This document shows positions 1 to 6,084 of a DNA stretch of 7,087 nucleotides, piece after piece. Source of the stretch: CAYGVT01 sp964353355 (GTDB taxonomy: Archaea; Thermoplasmatota; DTKX01; GCA-020343715). The notes beneath the pieces are model-generated. The model made no database searches. It was not told the origin of the DNA and worked only from the letters and a program-made list of their open reading frames with translations. The stretch's first letter is position 1. Every line of letters begins with the position of its first letter. Location of the stretch: the NCBI GenBank assembly GCA_964353355.1, contig CAYGVT010000141.1, positions 1 to 7,087 on the forward strand, read 5' to 3'. Made by a program: the position numbers and the translations under genes.

Positions 1-198
1 TAGGCACTATATATAGTTACTAGAATATGAATCTTTCGGTACTCCGTGAAAAGAGGTAAGTTCAGCAGATCATGAATAAGAGCACGCAATAGAATCAGGT
101 ATTGGGCAATATAGTCACTGAGAAACGCCGATATTCAGGTCCCGCCCTATTGGTTTCCTCGATTAGGGACCCAACTGTCCGTTTTTTATGAAATAAAG

Positions 199-208
199 GT
201 ATATATAT
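199..208 (+). promoter_or_regulatory. TATA box of the large surface-protein gene
   Basis: The alternating run GTATATATAT lies 42-51 nt before the ATG at 250, preceded by a purine-rich stretch (GAAATAAAG, 190-198) that could act as a BRE. With the usual archaeal spacing of about 25-27 nt from TATA centre to transcription start, initiation would fall near 229-232, leaving a leader of roughly 20 nt that contains the ribosome-binding stretch. Boxes of this kind are the standard archaeal TBP/TFB promoter; this site is inferred from sequence and spacing. Confidence 0.6.
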
Positions 209-238
209 CCCACAAGCCGAACGGAGGGCGGAACCGAC

Positions 239-246
239 GGGGGAGG
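239..246 (+). promoter_or_regulatory. Shine-Dalgarno-like GGGGGAGG
   Basis: GGGGGAGG ends three bases before the ATG at 250. It contains GGAGG, complementary to the usual 16S rRNA 3' end, but the spacer of 3 nt is shorter than the common 5-8 nt. A second purine block (GGAGGG, 223-228) lies further upstream. It supports the choice of ATG 250, which also begins a classic signal peptide. Confidence 0.45.
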
Positions 247-249
247 CGC

Positions 250-3200
250 ATGCACAAGAGGGCAGGCCCAGTCGTCATCATCGCCCTGCTGCTGGTCTGC
301 GGGCCGCTCCTCTGCGAGGACCTGGTACGGCCGGGTGGAGATACTTTTGACGTGGCGGACGTGGAGAGTGCACCATCAGTCCCTATCGAGGTCCCCGCCG
401 CGGCCAAGGAGCTCTTCTCGGGCGTCGGGGAAGCCTTCGTGGAGAACCGTGGGCAGCTGAGTGATGGCGCGATAAGGTACTATTCACAGGGCAATGGTGT
501 ATCCATTGGGCTCACGGATGACTTCATCATCGTCGTGATTTGGGACCAAGGGGGAGTGGACGACCCCTTGGGCGGGAGCGCCATCAAAGGCGTGAACACA
601 CACTTCTCCATACATTTTGAGGGATGTGAGCATGTCCATCCGGTCGGAAGGGGCGCGATTGAGCGCACAACCAACTATTTCATCGGTAATGATTCATCGA
701 GATGGGTTCGCGGCGCCAGGTCCTACATGGAGGTCGTCTACGAGGGGCTCTGGGAAGGCGTGGACCTCGTGTTGCGTCTAAAAGGGGACGTGCTGAAGTA
801 CGACATCGTGCTCGCCGCAGGCGCGGACCATGATGCGATCGCGTTCAGGTACGAGGGTGTCCTGGACCTCTCGCTGGTCGACGTGGGCGACCTGATCATC
901 CATACGGATTCGGGCGACCTGCGGGACGGCGCCCCGGTCGTGTTCCAGGATGGCGTGCTGGGCGCCGAGGGCGCTCGCGGCCGGTTCATCCTCCGGGAAT
1001 GGCAGGTCGTCGGCTTCGGGCTGCCCGAGGGCTACATGAGCGGACGGCCGGGCCTTATCGACCCCGGCATCCTCTTCTCCACCTTCCTGGGCGGGACGGG
1101 GGCGGACTTCGTCGAGAGCGCGACCCTCGACGCGTCCGGGAACATCGTGATGTGCGGCGAGACGACGTCGGCCGATTTCCCCGTGACCGACGGCTGCTAC
1201 GACCCGGCCGGGAAGGCCAACGGCCTCAGGGACGGCTTCATCGCGGTCCTCAACAGCACGGGCTGGCTGCTGGCCTCCACCTACATAGGGGGCTCGTCGG
1301 AGGAGGAGGCCGACGATGTGATGGTGGGAGCCGACGGGAGCATCAGCGTGGTGGGCCTCACGGCCTCCCCCGACTTCCCGGTCACGGCCAACGCGACGAA
1401 GAAGTCCCTCGGCGGTCCGTTGGACGGGGCCATCTTCAGGCTCTCGCACGACCTATCGGACCTGCTGTACAGCTCCTACTTCGGGGGCTCCATCGCCGAC
1501 ATCATGTTCCACATCGACCTCGACAGGGACGGACGCGTGGTGGTCTCGGGGTTCACGAACTCGTCGGACGTCGCCACGACGTCGGGCGCCTTCTGCGCCA
1601 CGCACGAGGCGACGGGGGGGGGTTTCGATTCGCTCCTGGTCTGCGTCCTCGACGGCACCCTGGAGACGGTGGAGTACTGCACGTACGTCAATGGGATCGA
1701 CTCGGAGCACCACACAGCGTACTCGACCACGTTCTACCCTCCGGCGCTGCTTGGACAGGCGTTGGGTGCCGACGGTGACGTCTACCTCACCGGATGCACC
1801 GACCATCGGGCCTTCCCTGTGACGCCCGGGGCCTTCCGCACCGAGTACAACGGTGGTCCGATGGACGCCTTCGTCATCAGGCTCGACCCGGCCGGGAACG
1901 GCGCCTCGGACCTCGTCGCAGGGACCTTCCTCGGGGGCTCCGGCGAGGACTCGGCGACCGGCATATGCGTCCTGCGTGACGGGCGCGTCGCGGTGGCGGG
2001 GCACACGATGTCCCCGGACATCCCCCTGGTGCGGGAGATCGATGGAGAGCTTGGGCCGGCAGGCACGAGGGACGGCCTGATGGCTATACTGGACGCGAGC
2101 CTGGCCACGATGGACTTCGGGACGTACCTGGGGGGGTCCGTGGAGGACATGTGCATCAGCCTGGCGGAGTCAAACGACCATGGGTCACTCTACTGCGTGG
2201 GGATGACCAGCTCGTCCAACTTCAGCCTCTTGACGAAGGGATGCTACGACAACATGGTCGGCGTCCCCTTCGGTCGACACGCGTATTTCCTCGCCGTGGT
2301 CAACACCACGGACATGGGGCTCGAGTACGGCTCGCTCTTCGGGGGGAGCGGCCATATCTCACTGTCATGGTCGGGGCATTCCCTCATCGTCGTCGAGGAT
2401 GGCCCCCCTTACATCTATGGGGTCTCCTACTCGACGGACTTCCCCACCACGGCCGGGGCATTCCAGGAGCGGTTCGCCGGGGGCGGCAGTGACGCGTTCC
2501 TGCTCAGGTTCGACCCCACCCCGTGCGGCCTTCCAGAGCCCCCGCGCCACCTGCTCGCGAAAGCCAGTGATCGGATGGTCACGCTGGAGTGGGCGTCGCA
2601 TACGAACATCGGCTACCGTGTCCTGAACCACCGCGTCTACTGGGGGACGACCAACGGGACATGGGACCACAACGAGACCCTCGACGGCACCGCGATGGGC
2701 TCGGAGTACCCGGGATTGACCAACGGCGTGCGCTACTACTTCGGGGTGGCCGCGGTGAACACCAGGGGGGAGGGCCCGATTGGCATCGTGAGCGCGGTAC
2801 CCCAGGTCCCGCCGTCAGCCCCCCGCTCCTTGACGCTGACGACGGGGGATGGCAACGTCAGCATCAGCTGGACATCCCCATCGAACACCGGCGGCTTCCT
2901 CTCCGGCTACTACGTCCTCAAGGGCGTGACACCGACGGACCTCGGGCTCCTCCATCGGTGCGACGCGACAACCCGCAGCTATCTAGACTGGAACGTCACG
3001 AAGGGCCAGAGGTACTACTACGCGGTCATCGCGTTCAACGACGCGGGCAACGGGACGAGGGCGTTCGATGAAATCATCCCCAGCACCCCGCCAAGCCCGC
3101 CCACTTCATTCGGGCTGGTGCCAGATGACGGGTCGATATCCCTCAGCTGGGGACCTCCTGCGGACAGCGGGGGGCTTCCGATATCGGGCTACAGGGTCTA

Positions 3201-5070
3201 CATCCGGGATGGACGGACGAATCAGACAAGGGTGGTGGAGCTTCTAGGCCCGACCGCCCTCGCGTACGACGACCGCAGGGTGGAGAACGGAGCGCGATAC
3301 TACTATTCCATCAAGGCCTTCACGGAGAGGAATGAGAGCAAACCGACCATGGAGCTATCAGAGGTCCCGTTCGGCTTACCGGATGCCCCTTCTGATTTAG
3401 TCGCCTACCCGCAGAACCTGCAGGTGCGCCTGGAATGGACAGCCCCGTTCGACAACGGCAGGCCCATCACGCACTATGTGATACACTGGGGCACCGAGCC
3501 CTCAGAGCTCGTCAACGTCCTCGAGATAGGCAACATGACGGCCCACACCCAGCCGGTGGACCGAAACGGCATCAAGTACTATTTCCAGGTCGCGGCCAAG
3601 AACGAGGCTGGCGAGGGGGCTGGGAGCGAAGAGGAATGGGTGATCCCGCTCGGAGTCCCGGGTATGGTCCAGAACCTAAAGGCCGTGGTATCGGGAGGGG
3701 GGGTCAGCCTCTCCTGGGACCTCCCGACCAGCTCGGGGGGCGCGAACCAGCTCATCTACAACCTGACCCGGGTCGACCCGGACGGGAGGGTAGTAATCCT
3801 TGGTGACGTGGTCGATGAGAGGACCTACGTCGACCCCACGGCCGAGATGGGCAATACCTACACCTACAGGGTCTTAGCCTCGAACGCGCTAGCCACGGGA
3901 CCCATGGAGGAGGTCGAGATCGAATTCATACTGCCCCCATCGGCAGTGATGGACGTCGTCGCGTCCGCGGGGGACAGGTGCATCGAGCTGCGTTGGGCAC
4001 CCCCCGCGAGCGACGGGGGCAGCGAGATCACCGCCTACTTCATCTACAGGCGGGGGCTCGCCGGGGACTTTGTGAGGATCAACTGGACGCTCATGTTGAA
4101 CTACAACGACGATGACGTCGTGGTCGGGACCGAGTACTCGTACTACGTCACGGCGAGGAACGACCGCAACGAGAGCGTGCAGTGGACCGTGGTCAGCGAG
4201 AGGGCGATCACCCATCCAGGCACGGTCGTCGACCTCCAGGCCTCATACCGGGCGGGGGGTGTGGACCTCCAGTGGCTCCCCCCGAGCATGCCGTGGGGCG
4301 CGGTCCCGACCGGCTTCGCCGTGCTCAGGGGCACGAACACGACCGAGCGGCTCGTCGTGGCCGAGCTGGGGTTGAACCTGAGCTACAGGGACGAGGCCGT
4401 CGAGGAGGGCGTGACGTATTACTACTGGGTCATCGCCAGGAGCGCGATCGGGGACGGCGACATGGGCGACCCCATGGTGGTCCCGCCACCGCCGACCCCC
4501 TCCTTCCCCTCGGTGTGGGTCGCGTTCGTGATCGCCATCGTCATAGCGGTCCTCATGGCGATGGTGATCGTCTACCGACGCAAGGCCCGCGCGGCCCCGA
4601 GGGGGGTGCCCTCGGTGCACATCGTCGAGGAGGTCCTCGTGGTGCTGAGGGACGGGCGGCTCATCGCCGACAGCGCGAGGGACGAGGCGCGCGGCCGGGA
4701 CGCCGAGGTGATGACGGGGATGCTCACCGCCATCCAGGGCTTCGCCAAGGATGGGCTCGAGCGCGGGGGGGCGCTCGAGAGCATCAAGTACGAGGAGAAC
4801 TCCATCCTGATGGTGAGCGGTAATCGGTTGTATGTCGCTGCCGTCGTCTACGGTCTCCCTGACGATGCGCTGCGTGATGTGATGGAGGAGACGGTGCGTC
4901 AGCTCGAGGCGACCTACGGTGAGATCATCGACGGCTGGGACGGGGACCTGTCGGTGTTCGCGGGCGTGAGCGAGGCCGTGCGCCCGCTCGTGGAGCGGAC
5001 GCGCCACGTGACCCGGGAGGACGTCCAGGCCGCGGGGGCCGCGCCCGGCGAAACCGATATCTGCCCATGA
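250..5070 (+). CDS. Secreted membrane-anchored SBBP/FN3 surface protein with cytoplasmic domain
   Basis: This is a 1606-residue cell-surface protein, probably an adhesion or binding stalk; its ligand is unknown. Residues 1-22 form a signal peptide (HKR, then a hydrophobic core). Residues about 60-255 form an N-terminal domain with the FVENRGQ motif (64-69), resembling the DUF7948 region that commonly precedes SBBP repeats. Residues about 273-757 hold seven SBBP-type blades marked by TFLGG 278, TYIGG 344, SYFGG 409, TYVNG 478, TFLGG 559, TYLGG 625 and SLFGG 695. Seven FN3 domains follow (about 763-852, 854-945, 947-1040, 1043-1134, 1136-1228, 1229-1320, 1321-1412), each with a W in the early strands and most with a YYY/YYF-like motif late. 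A proline linker, one TM helix (about 1421-1442) and a basic stop-transfer RRKAR lead to a cytoplasmic alpha/beta domain (about 1456-1582). About 19 NxS/T sequons occur, all before the TM. The propeller is cysteine-rich. Domain assignments are by eye; overall class is secure, function is not. Confidence 0.9.
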   Translation: MHKRAGPVVIIALLLVCGPLLCEDLVRPGGDTFDVADVESAPSVPIEVPAAAKELFSGVGEAFVENRGQLSDGAIRYYSQGNGVSIGLTDDFIIVVIWDQGGVDDPLGGSAIKGVNTHFSIHFEGCEHVHPVGRGAIERTTNYFIGNDSSRWVRGARSYMEVVYEGLWEGVDLVLRLKGDVLKYDIVLAAGADHDAIAFRYEGVLDLSLVDVGDLIIHTDSGDLRDGAPVVFQDGVLGAEGARGRFILREWQVVGFGLPEGYMSGRPGLIDPGILFSTFLGGTGADFVESATLDASGNIVMCGETTSADFPVTDGCYDPAGKANGLRDGFIAVLNSTGWLLASTYIGGSSEEEADDVMVGADGSISVVGLTASPDFPVTANATKKSLGGPLDGAIFRLSHDLSDLLYSSYFGGSIADIMFHIDLDRDGRVVVSGFTNSSDVATTSGAFCATHEATGGGFDSLLVCVLDGTLETVEYCTYVNGIDSEHHTAYSTTFYPPALLGQALGADGDVYLTGCTDHRAFPVTPGAFRTEYNGGPMDAFVIRLDPAGNGASDLVAGTFLGGSGEDSATGICVLRDGRVAVAGHTMSPDIPLVREIDGELGPAGTRDGLMAILDASLATMDFGTYLGGSVEDMCISLAESNDHGSLYCVGMTSSSNFSLLTKGCYDNMVGVPFGRHAYFLAVVNTTDMGLEYGSLFGGSGHISLSWSGHSLIVVEDGPPYIYGVSYSTDFPTTAGAFQERFAGGGSDAFLLRFDPTPCGLPEPPRHLLAKASDRMVTLEWASHTNIGYRVLNHRVYWGTTNGTWDHNETLDGTAMGSEYPGLTNGVRYYFGVAAVNTRGEGPIGIVSAVPQVPPSAPRSLTLTTGDGNVSISWTSPSNTGGFLSGYYVLKGVTPTDLGLLHRCDATTRSYLDWNVTKGQRYYYAVIAFNDAGNGTRAFDEIIPSTPPSPPTSFGLVPDDGSISLSWGPPADSGGLPISGYRVYIRDGRTNQTRVVELLGPTALAYDDRRVENGARYYYSIKAFTERNESKPTMELSEVPFGLPDAPSDLVAYPQNLQVRLEWTAPFDNGRPITHYVIHWGTEPSELVNVLEIGNMTAHTQPVDRNGIKYYFQVAAKNEAGEGAGSEEEWVIPLGVPGMVQNLKAVVSGGGVSLSWDLPTSSGGANQLIYNLTRVDPDGRVVILGDVVDERTYVDPTAEMGNTYTYRVLASNALATGPMEEVEIEFILPPSAVMDVVASAGDRCIELRWAPPASDGGSEITAYFIYRRGLAGDFVRINWTLMLNYNDDDVVVGTEYSYYVTARNDRNESVQWTVVSERAITHPGTVVDLQASYRAGGVDLQWLPPSMPWGAVPTGFAVLRGTNTTERLVVAELGLNLSYRDEAVEEGVTYYYWVIARSAIGDGDMGDPMVVPPPPTPSFPSVWVAFVIAIVIAVLMAMVIVYRRKARAAPRGVPSVHIVEEVLVVLRDGRLIADSARDEARGRDAEVMTGMLTAIQGFAKDGLERGGALESIKYEENSILMVSGNRLYVAAVVYGLPDDALRDVMEETVRQLEATYGEIIDGWDGDLSVFAGVSEAVRPLVERTRHVTREDVQAAGAAPGETDICP
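1066..2520 (+). repeat. Seven SBBP beta-propeller blades (protein-level repeat)
   Basis: Seven imperfect repeats of 65-81 residues each carry an [ST][FY]xGG-like turn, then an acidic stretch, a strand of type G-x-[IV]-x-[VLY]-x-G, and usually a DFPVT-like end. The spacing between successive turn motifs is 66, 65, 69, 81, 66 and 70 residues. The fourth unit is the most divergent: its turn is TYVNG and it carries an insertion with HH and PP. Seven blades is the commonest number for a closed propeller, so this probably folds as one complete disc. Two blades (1 and 6) share an unusual GCYD after the DFPVT region where other units have GAF. The repeats are diverged at DNA level. Confidence 0.8.
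2536..4485 (+). repeat. Seven tandem fibronectin type III domains (protein-level repeat)
   Basis: The stretch contains seven units of about 92 residues. Each has a proline-rich start (for example PPSAPRSL, SPPTSF, DAPSDL), a strand ending in a conserved W (LEW, ISW, LSW, LEW, LSW, LRW, LQW), and later a G-x-x-YYY/YYF strand with an A-x-N or similar turn. These are hallmark FN3 positions. The array would make a rod of extracellular Ig-like folds lifting the propeller away from the membrane. Many sequons fall in this region, including NGT, NET, NVS, NVT, NQT, NMT and NLT. Confidence 0.85.
4510..4575 (+). other. Single transmembrane helix with stop-transfer charge cluster
   Basis: Residues about 1421-1442 of the surface protein are almost entirely V, I, A, L, M and F, directly followed by RRKAR (1443-1447). 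A proline-rich linker (PPPPTPSFP) precedes it. With the N-terminal signal peptide, this gives type I topology: the propeller and FN3 rod outside, and the last about 160 residues inside the cell. The absence of any NxS/T sequon after this helix agrees. Confidence 0.88.
4615..4995 (+). other. Cytoplasmic alpha/beta domain, longin/roadblock-like by predicted topology
   Basis: Residues about 1456-1582 read as two strands (EEVLVVLRDGRLIAD), a helix (DAEVMTGMLTAIQGFAKDGL), three strands (LESIKYEE, SILMVSG, RLYVAAVVYG) and a long helix (DDALRDVMEETVRQLEATYG), ending in a WDGDL motif and a short helix. The beta2-alpha-beta3-alpha order is that of longin/roadblock/profilin-like regulatory folds. I recall similar 'LRDGRLI... 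MLTAIQ... WDGD' tails at the C-terminus of other archaeal membrane proteins but cannot name the family with certainty. No kinase, HTH or nucleotide-binding motif is visible, so a protein-protein interaction role is the best inference. Confidence 0.5.
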
Positions 5071-5086
5071 GCCCCTCCCCGTCCCC

Positions 5087-6061
5087 ATGGAGCACGGGGG
5101 GTTCGAGCTCTCGCTCGCAGGCGACCTCGCGGCGCTCGAGGCCGTCGAGCCCGACGCGGTCGACCTGATGGCGGCCGCGTTCGCGTGGGAGCTCACGCCC
5201 ACGCGGTTCCTCGAGATATTCATGACGGACCCGCGGCTCGGGCGGCCGCCGCACGCGGCCATCGCCACCGACCGGGTCGGCCGGCTCGCGGGTTTTCTGG
5301 GGATGGCCCGCAGGCCCTACTGCCACAACGGCGAGAGTGTCAGTACGGGCCACATCTGGGTCTTCGCCGTGCGTCAGGACGCCTCCCGCAGGGGCCTCGG
5401 CCGCGCGCTGTTCAAGCTCGCGATGGACACCTACCTGTCCGAGGGCCTGGACGGGGTGACGCTCTGCACGCAGACGGGGCTCGTCGCCGTCGAGCTGTAC
5501 AGGCAGCATGGCTTCAAGGTCCACCATCGGTACGGCCATTGGAGGGCGCCACCCCTCTCGGGGGACGTCATGCCCACGGGGCTGCGTCCGCTCGACGCCG
5601 GGGAGGTTCACACCCTGGCGGAGGTCTACAACCGCAACCTCGAGGGCTGCGAGGGGTGGAGCGTCCGCGAGGGCGACGTCATCGAGCTGCGGCGCGTCGC
5701 GGGGGCCATCTCCCCGGACTGGTACCTCACGCCCGACCCGCCGGGCGCGCTCGAGGGGTTCGTGTGCGTCGCGCCCTCGCCCGTGAGGGGCATCACCTAC
5801 GCGCTCGAGGTCGTGGGACCGGACGAGGAGTGGTACGTGGACGTGCTCGAGTCGCTGCGCGCGATGCCCGGGGCCGAGCACATCATGCTCAAGCACTACA
5901 ACCCGCTGGCGAAGGACGCGCTCCTTGAGGCTGGCTACGCGTGGCACGACTACCAGTCGCGCGAGTGCATGATGTACGCGGGCGAGCCGCTCACGCCCGG
6001 CCCCGAGCTCGTCGCCGGGGGCCCGGGCCTGCACACGGAATCGAGGCACGACATCTTCTGA
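5087..6061 (+). CDS. GNAT-family N-acetyltransferase, probable tandem GNAT
   Basis: This 324-residue cytosolic protein probably transfers an acetyl group from acetyl-CoA to an amine; the substrate is not evident. Residues about 5-153 form a GNAT domain. The acetyl-CoA loop is in motif A, where VRQDASRRGLGRALF (95-109) carries RGLGRA at 102-107. Motif B is VELYRQHGFKVH (135-146). Residues about 164-300 look like a second, degenerate GNAT unit: it starts LRPLDAGEVHTLAEVYN and ends with LLEAGYAWHDYQSRECMMY, matching the end of a GNAT fold, but has no RGxGxA loop. At about twice the size of a single GNAT it resembles two-domain acetyltransferases in which only one half is catalytic. The ATG lies 16 nt after the surface-protein stop with no Shine-Dalgarno (the spacer is C-rich), so translation probably depends on the upstream gene, suggesting one operon. 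GNAT assignment is firm; the tandem interpretation is moderate. Confidence 0.85.
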   Translation: MEHGGFELSLAGDLAALEAVEPDAVDLMAAAFAWELTPTRFLEIFMTDPRLGRPPHAAIATDRVGRLAGFLGMARRPYCHNGESVSTGHIWVFAVRQDASRRGLGRALFKLAMDTYLSEGLDGVTLCTQTGLVAVELYRQHGFKVHHRYGHWRAPPLSGDVMPTGLRPLDAGEVHTLAEVYNRNLEGCEGWSVREGDVIELRRVAGAISPDWYLTPDPPGALEGFVCVAPSPVRGITYALEVVGPDEEWYVDVLESLRAMPGAEHIMLKHYNPLAKDALLEAGYAWHDYQSRECMMYAGEPLTPGPELVAGGPGLHTESRHDIF

Positions 6062-6070
6062 GGGGACCGC

Positions 6071-6080
6071 GCGGCGCCGC
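6071..6080. other. GC-rich palindrome between convergent genes
   Basis: GCGGCGCCGC is a perfect 10-base self-complementary sequence filling much of the 23-nt gap between the stop codons of the acetyltransferase and uppP. It could fold only into a very tight hairpin and has no T-run on either side, so it is not a convincing terminator. In GC-rich DNA such a palindrome can also arise by chance. Confidence 0.25.
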
Positions 6081-6084
6081 ATGC

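Larger units (their letters stand above)
1..249. other. AT-rich non-coding upstream region
   Basis: All three forward frames meet stops within the first 30 bases, and no convincing reverse-strand gene is present, so this is intergenic. It is clearly more AT-rich than the genes that follow. It holds a perfect 12-base palindrome (ACTATATATAGT, 6-17). It also holds a possible weak hairpin (GTCCC 139-143 with GGGAC 166-170) followed at a distance by six T (182-187), and then the promoter of the large gene. The hairpin plus T-run could be a terminator for a gene outside the window, but the stem is only 5 bp and no upstream gene is visible. I see no tRNA-like or other RNA structure. Confidence 0.7.

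Noticed and set aside
139..187. Hairpin plus T-run as an intrinsic terminator
   Set aside because: Stem is only 5 bp with a 22-base loop, the T-run is 11 bases away from it, and no upstream gene is visible to terminate.
778..1449. Reverse-strand open frame of 223 codons over the first propeller blades
   Set aside because: Shadow of the plus-strand gene; no recognisable motifs.
999..1778. Plus-strand open frame of 259 codons in another frame of the surface-protein gene
   Set aside because: Arginine/glycine/histidine-rich frame-shifted translation overlapping well-formed SBBP repeats.
4243..5268. Reverse-strand open frame of 341 codons over the end of the surface-protein gene
   Set aside because: Composition is low-complexity H/R/D/P/G and it lies opposite the TM helix and cytoplasmic domain, which are clearly coded on the plus strand.
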